A DNA stretch of 64,000 nucleotides from Clostridia bacterium (GTDB taxonomy: Bacteria; Bacillota; Clostridia; Oscillospirales; CAG-272), in NCBI GenBank assembly GCA_017625755.1, contig JAGAKG010000063.1, positions 1 through 64,000 of the forward strand, written 5' to 3'. The notes beneath the pieces were generated by a model. That model ran no database searches. It saw only the letters and a list, made by a program, of their open reading frames with translations, and was not told where the DNA came from. Below, in pieces: positions 50,237-59,740 of this stretch (position 1 is the first letter of the stretch; each line of letters starts with the position of its first letter). Made by a program: the position numbers and the translations under genes.

Positions 50237-51603
50237 TGAGTGAATTTAAAAAGGGAGAGCGCCTCACGCTCGATATCACCGACCTTAACAATCTGGGGTG
50301 CGGTGTCGGACACGCGCCCGACGGACGAGTGGTGTTCGTCAAGGGAGCGGTCAGCGGAGACGCCGTTGAAGCAGAAATAATAAAAGTGAATAAAAGCTTT
50401 CTCGTGGCAAGACTTTTGCGCGTTCTCTCACCCTCGCGTCACAGAACGGCAGAGGATTTTTGCGCCGCACCGCTTGCCTGCGGAGGGTGCGTTTACCGCC
50501 ATATAAGCTATGAATACGAGCTTGAGCTGAAGCGCGAATATGTAAGAAGCGCATTTAATAAGGCGGGACTTGGCGAGGTCACTGTTCTCCCCACGCTCCA
50601 CGCTGGGAAAACCTCGGGCTACCGAAACAAGGGGCAGTATCCCGTGGCGAGAACTAAGGACGGAGTCAAGGCGGGATTTTTCGCGGTAAAATCGCACAAT
50701 ATAATCCCTGCCGACCGTTGCGCTCTGCAAAACGAAAGATTTGCAGACATCGTGGGAGAGGTCTGCGCATTTGCCGACGAAAGCGGTTGGAGCGTATACG
50801 ACGAGACGAGCGGCAAGGGGCTTTTGCGCCATATCTATCTGCGTGTCGGAGAGGTGACGGGTGAGATTATGCTCTGCCTTGTGGTGAACGGAGACTCGCT
50901 TCCCTGCTCTGATAGCTTTATAAAGAAAATAAGGGAGAGTTTCCCCGAAATCACGGGAATACTGCTCTCGGTCAATAAAAAGAATACCAATGTCGTGCTT
51001 GGCGAGAGATTTATCACGCTTTGGGGCAAGGACTATATCGAGGATGTCCTCTGCGGACTTCGCTTCCGCGTGAGCGCAGACTCCTTTTATCAGGTCAACC
51101 GTAACGGTGCTGAGCTTCTGTATTCGCTCGCGGCGGATATGGCAGGGCTTGGGGGCGACGAGACGCTTCTCGACCTCTATTGCGGAACGGGAACTATCGG
51201 TCTTTCAATGGCGAAAAATGTCGGACGGCTCTGCGGTGTCGAGATAGTACCTGCCGCGGTCGAGTGCGCGAGGGAGAACGCCGAGAGAAACGGCATTACC
51301 AACGCCGAATTTTTGTGTGCGGACGCGGGCGAGCGCGAGACGATACTGCGCGCGGCGGGCGGCAAGCGCCCCGACGCGGTGGTCATTGACCCGCCGAGAA
51401 AAGGAAGCACGCGCGAGCTTGTCGAATGTCTTTCGAGCCTTGAAGTGCCGAAGGTCGTATATGTCTCATGCAACCCCGATACACTCGCGCGCGACTGCGC
51501 GTGGTTTAAGGACTCGGGGTACACGATAGGCGAGGTTCAGCCTGTTGATATGTTTCCGAGGACAGGACATGTGGAAAGTGTCGTGTGTCTTTGCAAACAA
51601 TAG
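50236..51603 (+). CDS. rlmD: 23S rRNA m5U methyltransferase (RlmD/RumA family)
   Basis: A 455-residue protein. It has an N-terminal TRAM domain (RLTLDITDLNNLGCGVGHAP), a Fe-S cysteine set (Cys-x5-Cys-x2-Cys in CAAPLACGGC, about 74-83), SAM motif DLYCGTGTIGLSMA, and catalytic Cys in VSCNPDTLARD with general base in the C-terminal region. It methylates U1939 and/or U747 of 23S rRNA. It shares a base with the phosphatase stop, and a repeat cluster follows. Confidence 0.92.
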   Translation: MSEFKKGERLTLDITDLNNLGCGVGHAPDGRVVFVKGAVSGDAVEAEIIKVNKSFLVARLLRVLSPSRHRTAEDFCAAPLACGGCVYRHISYEYELELKREYVRSAFNKAGLGEVTVLPTLHAGKTSGYRNKGQYPVARTKDGVKAGFFAVKSHNIIPADRCALQNERFADIVGEVCAFADESGWSVYDETSGKGLLRHIYLRVGEVTGEIMLCLVVNGDSLPCSDSFIKKIRESFPEITGILLSVNKKNTNVVLGERFITLWGKDYIEDVLCGLRFRVSADSFYQVNRNGAELLYSLAADMAGLGGDETLLDLYCGTGTIGLSMAKNVGRLCGVEIVPAAVECARENAERNGITNAEFLCADAGERETILRAAGGKRPDAVVIDPPRKGSTRELVECLSSLEVPKVVYVSCNPDTLARDCAWFKDSGYTIGEVQPVDMFPRTGHVESVVCLCKQ

Positions 51604-51639
51604 TTTCAACATCTATATGTGTCACCCGATATAACGCTT

Positions 51640-51760
51640 CACAACTCGATATGCCCTGCGGGGCGAGAGATAGCACATATCCATATCGAATGTGAACGAA
51701 GTGAGCATATATCGATTTCTCACATTGTGAGCAAATATCGAGTTGCGAAACAACATATCG
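51640..51760. repeat. Cluster of interleaved inverted repeats
   Basis: CAACTCGATAT (51642-51652) pairs with ATATCGAGTTG (51735-51745). Between them lie more ATATCGA, GTGAGC and CTCACA-T-TGTGAG elements. It resembles palindromic intergenic repeats of Clostridia, possibly a mobile non-coding repeat. Confidence 0.6.
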
Positions 51761-51856
51761 ACGAAAAGAAAGGAGATTTGTCATTTTCGAGCAAAGTCCA
51801 AACTCTCGTTTGCAACAGTAACAGCAATACTTAACGTATATAGGAAGGAAAAAATT

Positions 51857-52027
51857 ATGGAATTGAATGAACGCGCGCTATACGAGTTTTCATTTTTCAA
51901 ATATATGGAAAGCATCGGCTACCCTGCCGAGATGATGCTCCGAAACTTTAAAACACTCTCAAGCAGGCATATAGACCTTGCGGTTTTCGCCGAAGATTTG
52001 GCGCACGGGATTTTAATTTATAAATAA
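51857..52027 (+). CDS. Small protein of unknown function
   Basis: A 56-residue protein: MELNERALYEFSFFKYMESI followed by a helical, Arg/Phe-containing region. The start is chosen at 51857 behind AGGAAGG. It ends 9 bases before an intrinsic terminator, which supports a real transcript. No family is recognised. Confidence 0.6.
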   Translation: MELNERALYEFSFFKYMESIGYPAEMMLRNFKTLSSRHIDLAVFAEDLAHGILIYK

Positions 52028-52035
52028 TTTTGTCA

Positions 52036-52070
52036 GATGCTCTCGGTAAAACGGGAGCATCGCTTTTTTT
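52036..52070 (+). terminator. Terminator of the 56-aa gene
   Basis: GATGCTC...GAGCATC stem, closed further by CG pairs, followed by a run of seven T after GC. Confidence 0.85.
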
Positions 52071-52091
52071 ACTTTCTGCGATGCAAATTTT

Positions 52092-52118
52092 GAGGGCCGA
52101 CCGTCTTGGTCAGCCCTC
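52092..52118 (-). terminator. Terminator of the hydrazine-synthase-like operon
   Basis: GAGGGCTGACC/GGTCGGCCCTC on the minus strand with one mismatch, 9 bases past the stop of the last gene. The T-tract is weak (CAAAATTT). Confidence 0.65.
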
Positions 52119-52126
52119 TGTTAGTT

Positions 52127-55111
52127 TTATTTTGTCTTTATATTTTTCTTCTTTTTTCGAATAATTATTACAGTACCTGTTGCTACTGCTGCAACAGCAG
52201 ACAGTGCTCCGCCACTAATCAGTAAAACCTTGGTCAATGAACTACCTTCGTACGGTTTTGGCTCGCTATCATTATCCTGAATTTCACTGCTGTCATTGTC
52301 ATTGCTATCCAAAATTTCGGAGTTCGTGCCAATGCTAAGCACAAAGCAGCACAAATCCTCAAGTTCTTCGTTCGTAAGATCCGCAACGTCACCGTGAGTA
52401 CCCGTGAGATTGCGGGTGGTAAGCACGTCAAGGATAGTTGCCGCGCTACCGTCGTGCAGATAAGGAGCAGTACGCCACGACTCTACCAAAGGAGGCACAA
52501 GAAGACCTCTGGTCTCTGTCTCGGACTGAACAAAGTTTTCATATATGAGCGTGTCTTTACCATAGAGCTCTCCCGAATGGCAGGAAGCGCAATTTGCTTT
52601 TCCGTAGAAAAGCTCCTGACCGCGAAGCGCACTCTCGGAAAGCTTGCCGTCTACAAGATACGGACTTTCCTCTGCCTGAATATTCTTAGTATAAGCATCT
52701 ATTTCAATCATTTCACTTTCAGGTAAGCCGGCATTGAAGCAAATATATTTCAAGCCCGCGCGGTTAGCTGCCATAGTATTCGGGCGAATACCCGTCGCCA
52801 TCACTCTGCCGCGATACCATGATCCAACCATACTTCTTGCCTGCTTTGGAGTTCCCATGCCATCGTTCATATTATCCCAGTTGAGAGCGTCAACTCTGCC
52901 ATCGGGGTGGCAGCTGGCGCAACTTTGCCATTGACCGAAGCAGATAGTAGCATCGTTCCAAAGGCGCTCGCCGCCACGTGTCTCATCCTCTTCGAGAGCG
53001 GTGGTGAGTGACAGTTTATTGAGAGACTCCTCACTCATATCGTAAACGCTTATGCTTCCACTGTAGTAGTTAGCCGTATAGACCTTATTACCGACGATCT
53101 CGATTCCGCGAGGGCCATCTTGACCAAGATCTATCCTCTGCTTCAAGTGTGTTGTAAATGTAAGGTCATTAGCTATATCTTCAGGTGTTTCGAGGTATAT
53201 GTTACCGCCGATATCTCCCGAATATACCTTTTCTATCTTCTCTCTGAGAGCATTTCTATCAATGATCATCATCTCTTGCGTTCCCGCGATAGACAGCACA
53301 ATCTTATCCGCGCTTACATCTATACCCCAAGGGTTAGCTGCACCAAGATCGAGATCGTCCACCAGCATAGTCGCTCTCACTGTATCGTCCGACGTGCGTA
53401 TCTCGGTAATGGCATTGGTGTATATCCAACCTCTGTCAACATGGGTGGTAGACACGTTCCAGCGTCCGATGGCATGTGTTACGTAAAGATACTCACCGTC
53501 GGGTGAAAGAGCAATGTCTTTCAAGTTTGTAGATCCGCTTACCATAGTAATGGTCTTTTTAACTGCCATTTTATTGGCATCAACTACTACAACCTCGCAG
53601 GATATACTTTCGTCATCCATACTTCCCGTGGGAAGGTGTCCGCCAACATAGAGCTTCCCTTCGCGCAGAGCTATGCTCATAGGCTCTCTCGTCACGTATA
53701 AGCCCTCGCTTGCTACCGTTCCTTCCGCAATCTCGCCATTGGTAAGAGGTACAGTCTGAACCGTTCCGTTAAAGCGGTTTGCAATATACAGAGTCATTCC
53801 ATCCTCGCTTATCGCAAGAGCGCTTGGCGTATGTCCGACCGAGACCTCTCCCGCGGAGAGACCCGTTACGGTATTTATTGCCTCAACCTTACCGCAAGAC
53901 ATGCCCGTAGCAACATAAAGATACTTTGCGTCGGGGCTAAGAATAAGGGTATTCGGATTTTGGCTTACCTGAAATTCATTGATAAGCGCGTTATTTACCG
54001 TGTTGATGACCTCTACTGTATTGTTAGTCTCATCTACCACGTACAATCTGTTCGTGAGCATTGTTCCGACAGCGTCGAGCGGAGAACGGTAATTCGCCGT
54101 TTTGGCGGGAGTAAAGGTCTTTTCCTCATCACCGCCCTTGAATACCGAACTGTCGATATCGTCAAGGATCGCTACGTTTGAAACGGCGCTACCGATATTC
54201 ATACTCCAAACGATCTCAGGATCCGTTTCGGGGTTGGAGATTTCGATTACCGAATCCCCGCTGGCACCGCCGTGTCCGCCCCAATTGGCAAACACAATAT
54301 TTCCATTTTCAAGAACGTTTATTGCCGCTACAAATCCAAGTGACACTCCCTCAATATCGTTCTGCTCTATCTTCCAGATCTCTGATCCGTCGCTTGCGCT
54401 AAAGCAGGTTATAGTGTGAGAATCTCCGCCTGCGACGATCGTATCGCCATTATCTTTACGAATAGCGGTAAAGCCCCCCGCGGGATACTCGGCGATCTTT
54501 TCACCACTCGAAGAATATTCCATAGTTTTTGCGACATTCATAGATGCAAGAAGATATGTTCCTTCTTCAGTCTTGTATATCTGGCGTACCTGAGAGTGGC
54601 TATTGCCTCCTGAAGACCAGTCTTCAAGGTCATCAATCACTTTTCGTACATTGCCCTGAATATCAAGCTCTACTATTCTAACATGCGTTTTGTAAGCTTC
54701 ACAAACCAGTACTCCGCCATCAGGCAATACCTGAGACGTGTGATTCTCTCCTCCGCCTGGAATTTCGTATGTCCAAAGCTCCTCGTATCCCGTCTTATTG
54801 GCATAGTCGGGCTTTACCATATATACCGTTGAATGTGTATCGGCTCTGCATGCGAATACGATATTTCCGTTAGGAAGCATATCTGCATCGTTGACTTCAA
54901 CCCAACCTATTTTAGCTTTCGGAAGCGTCCAGAGCGATTCACCGTCCTTGTCAACGACCTCTATCCTGTCCAAGCCGCTTCCGCTTATCAGCGAAACGTG
55001 AGCAACCTCCTCCGAGCCGCTGCAAATCACCACGGTCAGTGTTATCATAACAAGGATCAGCACAATAGACAGTGCTATGGCGGCTTTGGTAAATATTGAT
55101 TTTGATCTCAT
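52127..55111 (-). CDS. Hydrazine synthase beta/gamma-like dihaem protein
   Basis: A 994-residue protein. It has an N-terminal signal anchor (about 8-30) and a PQQ/arylsulfotransferase-like propeller (about 35-330; MLPNGNIVF, VLPDGGVLV). A YVTN-type propeller follows (about 350-700; LYVVDETNNTVEVIN, KYLYVATGMS), then a bacterial dihaem cytochrome c peroxidase-like domain with CASCH at 731-735 and 841-845 and the TAPYLHDGSA His segment. A C-terminal membrane helix and Lys-rich tail follow (about 960-994). Propeller plus dihaem peroxidase fold is the arrangement of HzsB and HzsC, which are fused in some anammox bacteria. The extra first propeller and C-terminal anchor are additions. It is the last gene of the operon, 45 bases after the HzsA-like gene. 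Substrate unknown. Confidence 0.75.
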   Translation of the reverse strand: MRSKSIFTKAAIALSIVLILVMITLTVVICSGSEEVAHVSLISGSGLDRIEVVDKDGESLWTLPKAKIGWVEVNDADMLPNGNIVFACRADTHSTVYMVKPDYANKTGYEELWTYEIPGGGENHTSQVLPDGGVLVCEAYKTHVRIVELDIQGNVRKVIDDLEDWSSGGNSHSQVRQIYKTEEGTYLLASMNVAKTMEYSSSGEKIAEYPAGGFTAIRKDNGDTIVAGGDSHTITCFSASDGSEIWKIEQNDIEGVSLGFVAAINVLENGNIVFANWGGHGGASGDSVIEISNPETDPEIVWSMNIGSAVSNVAILDDIDSSVFKGGDEEKTFTPAKTANYRSPLDAVGTMLTNRLYVVDETNNTVEVINTVNNALINEFQVSQNPNTLILSPDAKYLYVATGMSCGKVEAINTVTGLSAGEVSVGHTPSALAISEDGMTLYIANRFNGTVQTVPLTNGEIAEGTVASEGLYVTREPMSIALREGKLYVGGHLPTGSMDDESISCEVVVVDANKMAVKKTITMVSGSTNLKDIALSPDGEYLYVTHAIGRWNVSTTHVDRGWIYTNAITEIRTSDDTVRATMLVDDLDLGAANPWGIDVSADKIVLSIAGTQEMMIIDRNALREKIEKVYSGDIGGNIYLETPEDIANDLTFTTHLKQRIDLGQDGPRGIEIVGNKVYTANYYSGSISVYDMSEESLNKLSLTTALEEDETRGGERLWNDATICFGQWQSCASCHPDGRVDALNWDNMNDGMGTPKQARSMVGSWYRGRVMATGIRPNTMAANRAGLKYICFNAGLPESEMIEIDAYTKNIQAEESPYLVDGKLSESALRGQELFYGKANCASCHSGELYGKDTLIYENFVQSETETRGLLVPPLVESWRTAPYLHDGSAATILDVLTTRNLTGTHGDVADLTNEELEDLCCFVLSIGTNSEILDSNDNDSSEIQDNDSEPKPYEGSSLTKVLLISGGALSAVAAVATGTVIIIRKKKKNIKTK

Positions 55112-55156
55112 TTAATCAACTCCTATTTTGAATTGCATTTGTGTGCCTTTTATGCT

Positions 55157-58100
55157 TTACCAATCAGGAAGCTCTGAGTAAGCGTGTCCCGGATTTTCTT
55201 TGGTCGGCCAGCCCGGCCACTTTTTATTATGCGAGCTCATCGCTTCTTCGTGATCCTCATCGTAAAGCTTCGTTCCGTTAACAATAGCCGCTCGATTTGC
55301 TGCCTCCATAGCATCGTACAGCGCTACCTTCTCGGTCCTCCATGCATTCATTTCACATTGCTTATATGAATTAATGCCCAAGAGCGGGTTTCCCGGAACG
55401 CTCGTCAATCCCTTCCAGTCAGTGTCGGGATTGGTACGTAACCTCTTAAGCCCCTCCTCTATGAGCGCCAACGCCTTATCGTATGCCTCTCCCGTCTTGC
55501 CCTTCAATATGGGACTTAACTCAGGATTATCAAAGTAAATCGCGCTGTTCAAGCTATTCAGATTAAAGCTACTGAAGTTAAACTGTCTAGTATCGCCTAT
55601 CTGCTGGCGTTCGGCATAGGTAAGCGGAGAACGTCCTCCATTGTTGTAGCTATAGTTGGAATCATAATCTCCGTAATAGGTCGCGTTAAGGTCTACCCAC
55701 TCGGCAATACGACGCTTTTCAGCATCGGTAAGCCGACTTGCGTGAGCCTCGTCCTCGTAGATCATTTTAATTAGCGGGCTATTATAAGATCCCCAATCTT
55801 TCGCGTTATAGAAAGTAGTGTCTCCCGCGCCTATAGCGCCCAACAAATTTTCAAATGGAACGCCCGATATGTTTCTGTCAACCCACAGATTGATATACGC
55901 GGCGTTAAATATAACATCCTTATCGGGAACAAGCGACAGATTTGCTTCTTTCTTTTCATATCCGTGACATTGCAAACAGTTTTTGGTAAATATCGGCTGA
56001 ACCTCAGTCAAAAAGTTCATCGTAGGAAGATCGGTGCAATCCCAATCTGTAAGTATATCCTCTCCCATTTCAAACAACAGCTCTCTCTTTTGTGGAACGT
56101 CGGGGGTATTGACAGCGATGGTCTTGGGAAGATCGCTGCCCTCGGTATACTCCGGATTGTCTATTACTTTGATGTTGGCTTTAAGCGCTATGGGCGTATC
56201 GTATCCCGTTGATGTGGAGGGAGTAGTTTTTCTATCCTCGTGGCATCCGACGCATCCCGTCGTTTCTCCCGATTGAACGAGAGTACCCGATCGCATCGAT
56301 TGGATCATCCTACCATCTTTATCGAGAAGTTGGAAATAGACGAAAGTGTCCTGCGGCACTTCAAAGTACGCGGATCCGTCCTCATATACGGGAACCTCAC
56401 CAATAACTCGCTTTACTTCAAAGCTATGCCAATTCACGCCTGGATTCTGCTGGCCCTGCGCTCCCCACTGAGCTGACTGACTAATATATTTCTTGTCAAC
56501 AGACTCAACAATACGAAGTGTTTTGACCTCTCCTCGCTCAACGCCTTCCATATGTGTTCCCTGATAGACGTCCTGAACGAAGAAAGTACCAACGTCATCG
56601 TTGTAATTTCGGCGTTCGGAGGTCACCATCTCCTCCTCGCGAGGTTGGATAATAGTTGCGTCAAAGGCACTCATATCGGAGTCATCCTCGTATAAGAGAG
56701 TCTCGTTTCCGTAAACATCAACAAGATATATTCCCATTTTGTTGTTCCTACCCGGAATAGTACGGGAAACAAGGAAGTAATTTTCATCGAGGGGTTGAGG
56801 ATCCTCATACTTTACGCCAAGCTTAACATATGCGTCTATATTAATACTATCTCCCGGCTCTCCAATGGCACTCTTGACCGAAGCAGGCCACGTCATCTCG
56901 ACAGCATCTTGACCGTCAACGCCTAATGAACGGTCTATAACGGCGAGCGCTCCCCAAGAAACATCATGTGTGGAAGTGAGGACTGCCAAAACCTTTTGAG
57001 TTCCGGGAATCGCCTTCGCATCAATTACCGCGCCCGTAGGCGAATTGTTTCCATAATAAGTATCCTGCTTCGTGCCATCCTCATAAACCGTCCACAAGCC
57101 CTGAGCAGATCCAAAATCTCTGTCGTTGTATTCCCAACGGTCATAGAGAATGCGACCGTCAGGCAATACGTCGGTAGGTCTTTCAAAGAGGGTACTTGAA
57201 GTTATTTTTACAATATTCGCGCCATCGGATTCCATTCTGTAAATATTGGCGGCAATATGTCTGTTACACATAACGTATTTGGGGTCTCTGGTAGACGAAA
57301 ATACGATATTTCCGCTAGGCATATACATAGGATCCATATCATCGGCGGTAGACAGAGAAGTGAGCTGCTTCGTGCTGACTACGGAAAGTCTGTCATCGCT
57401 CAAAGTATACTCTACAATGTTGTAAACCGAGTCTCTGTTTTCGCGATAGGAAAGAAGAATCCGATCGGAATCGTAAGATACATCGAGGTCTCTGTAAAGT
57501 CCGTCGGGATCTTCAAGAAGCGTAGTGACCTCTCCCGTTCTCAGATTCATTATCTTTACAGCTCCTCCTGGCGTAAAATTGGTCTTATCACTTATCTCGC
57601 CGTTATATGCGGGGAACATATTGTGGGTGTTATGATGGTCCGTCTTATACTGATAGTGTACTGTAAAGATCATAAATCCACTTCCCAAAGCGGGATTGGA
57701 CGCGTTGATCCTATCCTCAAGCCCCTCCATATCCTCTATCCATTTTTCCAGCAGTTCCGAAGTATCGCCAATCTTTGCTATGCGTTCAAGTCTTCGTCTC
57801 ATAGCGTTTACCGCGTCGAGAAGCACCTCGCCGTCGGGATATTCCTCCTCAGAATACTGAACCATAAAATCTTCGATCTTGGTAATCAGACCTTCAAAAT
57901 CCTCTTCCTGCCAGCCTGTATCGTCCATCAACTGTTCAACTGTCAAATGGCTGTCGAGCGCGGGGAAGCAGAAGCTTCCTCTTATATTATCCACACCGAA
58001 CCAAGCCCACCCTTTTATAGTATCGTCAACAAGCTTAATAATAAGCTCATCTCCCTCGTCAAATTTCCCCGTTAGGTCAATTTCAACATGGGTAAATTCC

Positions 58101-59707
58101 CAACTATTCAAACTGGTTTTTATTTTAGCTATCTCCTTACCGGTGTTCGCATCACAAACCGACACATAAGACTTGACGCCTCCGCCGTTAAGGTCCATTG
58201 ATATATAAGGCTCATCAGGATTAAGAATAAATACGGGAGACACGAATTCACCCGTAAAGCTTTCGTTATAGCGTGTCGCGTCATCGGGATCCGTAAGCAC
58301 GCTGTTAAGGTAAAGACTGCCGTGGGGGATAGAGTTTTGGGTGCCGTTTCCGTCAGCGGTAGATGCAATGATACCTGCTCCCCATACCTGCTCCGTCTTA
58401 AACGGGAATATCGTCCCTTGCTCAAAGCTCCAAATAACGCTCTCATAGGTGTAACCGTTAAGCGAGTAATCCTCGTCTATCTCCCCCTTAATTCTGATAT
58501 CGTCAACGAGAATAAATCCCCAGCCTGCCGTGTCTCCGTCAACTATCTTAAGATAAACGCTATCCTCCGAAGAATAAAGTTCTTCGGGAACGGTGATCGT
58601 TACGTTAGTGAACATATTTCCGGACGAATATGTCTCGCCGCTGTCAATTATGCCATTGCTGTTAGCGTCAAATTCATACGTTGGGAATGTCGTGTTATGA
58701 TATCTTACAAGCTCTTTACCGTCAGATACGCGAACAATAGCAACGTAGTTTTTATCGCTTGTTCCGCCGCCTATCTTTAGGGAGAACGTGGGATCTTTCA
58801 TTTTGAATATGGGAGATCTTATCTCTGCCATAATTTTATGCTCATAATTATCCAGGGTATTATCTACGTCAACTGTAGAAAGATAGTAGTCCCCCTGCTT
58901 GTTTATTTCACCGTAAGGATAGTTTCTTTCCTTATCCCAGCAAACGATGGGACACTCACCCAATGCTCCCGACACAACCTCAAAGGGAGCAAGCGCGCCG
59001 TTCTCGAAATTCCAATAGATCATATCGTCGACATTCTCTATCGTCTTGTTTTCATCAACCTCACCGTTCGCGCAAAAATCATCAAAGGTTATATATCCCC
59101 ATTCATCGGTACGGTTGTCAACGATCTTTATAAATACGTATTCGCCAACTACGCCGTCATAGGTCAGATCCCACTCAACGCGGATCATTGTTTCACTATC
59201 ATTCCCTGTCGCTATCCTGACCTCATTACCATAAAGATCACATAAAGCGACAAATGTTTTATCCGAGCTTCCACCGCCGATTAAGAAGTTTACCTTCGCA
59301 TCGGTCAAACGAAACATAGGAGAATGGATCTCACAAATATATTCGCTGGAAGGCTTCGTCATCTTCGTACCCGCTTTTCCAAACTTTTCAGGAGCGTCTT
59401 CCTTAGAATAGTACTCTGTGGTCTCGTAGGTAGACAGATTATATTTCCCTTCCCTAAAGAAAATCGAAGCCGTATCTCCACCGTGATTGTACGGAATATC
59501 CGAAATTATATTTCCGTAAGAACCGCTTACAAGCTTGAAGGGCGCAAGCTCTCCGTCCTCAAAGTCCCAGATAATTGAATATTCATCATCGTCTTCCAAC
59601 GAATCTGCCGCAATGACATTTCCGAGCGAGGTCGTACCTACGGCGCTCAAAACGATTAAGAACGCCATTAGACCTGAACCCAACTTTTTAAAAAATTTCT
59701 TTTTCAT
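55157..59707 (-). CDS. Hydrazine synthase alpha-like dihaem protein
   Basis: A 1516-residue exported protein. After a signal peptide (about 1-34) come three related beta-sandwich modules starting near residues 45, 230 and 421 (WDFEDGELAPF, WNFENGALAPF, WSFEQGTIFPF), then a helical linker (about 582-672). A propeller with the HzsA-type motif VLPDGRILYDRWEYNDRD (about 845) follows, then CVGCH (1152-1156) and CLQCH (1244-1248) in two haem domains and a Trp-rich C-terminus. The propeller-plus-two-haem layout matches HzsA. The Tyr ligand that follows the first CXXCH by four residues in Kuenenia HzsA is Lys1160 here. It starts after AGGAGG, 33 bases from ccsA. I call it an HzsA relative, not proven hydrazine synthase. 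Confidence 0.75.
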   Translation of the reverse strand: MKKKFFKKLGSGLMAFLIVLSAVGTTSLGNVIAADSLEDDDEYSIIWDFEDGELAPFKLVSGSYGNIISDIPYNHGGDTASIFFREGKYNLSTYETTEYYSKEDAPEKFGKAGTKMTKPSSEYICEIHSPMFRLTDAKVNFLIGGGSSDKTFVALCDLYGNEVRIATGNDSETMIRVEWDLTYDGVVGEYVFIKIVDNRTDEWGYITFDDFCANGEVDENKTIENVDDMIYWNFENGALAPFEVVSGALGECPIVCWDKERNYPYGEINKQGDYYLSTVDVDNTLDNYEHKIMAEIRSPIFKMKDPTFSLKIGGGTSDKNYVAIVRVSDGKELVRYHNTTFPTYEFDANSNGIIDSGETYSSGNMFTNVTITVPEELYSSEDSVYLKIVDGDTAGWGFILVDDIRIKGEIDEDYSLNGYTYESVIWSFEQGTIFPFKTEQVWGAGIIASTADGNGTQNSIPHGSLYLNSVLTDPDDATRYNESFTGEFVSPVFILNPDEPYISMDLNGGGVKSYVSVCDANTGKEIAKIKTSLNSWEFTHVEIDLTGKFDEGDELIIKLVDDTIKGWAWFGVDNIRGSFCFPALDSHLTVEQLMDDTGWQEEDFEGLITKIEDFMVQYSEEEYPDGEVLLDAVNAMRRRLERIAKIGDTSELLEKWIEDMEGLEDRINASNPALGSGFMIFTVHYQYKTDHHNTHNMFPAYNGEISDKTNFTPGGAVKIMNLRTGEVTTLLEDPDGLYRDLDVSYDSDRILLSYRENRDSVYNIVEYTLSDDRLSVVSTKQLTSLSTADDMDPMYMPSGNIVFSSTRDPKYVMCNRHIAANIYRMESDGANIVKITSSTLFERPTDVLPDGRILYDRWEYNDRDFGSAQGLWTVYEDGTKQDTYYGNNSPTGAVIDAKAIPGTQKVLAVLTSTHDVSWGALAVIDRSLGVDGQDAVEMTWPASVKSAIGEPGDSINIDAYVKLGVKYEDPQPLDENYFLVSRTIPGRNNKMGIYLVDVYGNETLLYEDDSDMSAFDATIIQPREEEMVTSERRNYNDDVGTFFVQDVYQGTHMEGVERGEVKTLRIVESVDKKYISQSAQWGAQGQQNPGVNWHSFEVKRVIGEVPVYEDGSAYFEVPQDTFVYFQLLDKDGRMIQSMRSGTLVQSGETTGCVGCHEDRKTTPSTSTGYDTPIALKANIKVIDNPEYTEGSDLPKTIAVNTPDVPQKRELLFEMGEDILTDWDCTDLPTMNFLTEVQPIFTKNCLQCHGYEKKEANLSLVPDKDVIFNAAYINLWVDRNISGVPFENLLGAIGAGDTTFYNAKDWGSYNSPLIKMIYEDEAHASRLTDAEKRRIAEWVDLNATYYGDYDSNYSYNNGGRSPLTYAERQQIGDTRQFNFSSFNLNSLNSAIYFDNPELSPILKGKTGEAYDKALALIEEGLKRLRTNPDTDWKGLTSVPGNPLLGINSYKQCEMNAWRTEKVALYDAMEAANRAAIVNGTKLYDEDHEEAMSSHNKKWPGWPTKENPGHAYSELPDW

Positions 59708-59740
59708 TTTTTCCTCCTGATAATGATAACTTTTTTAAGG

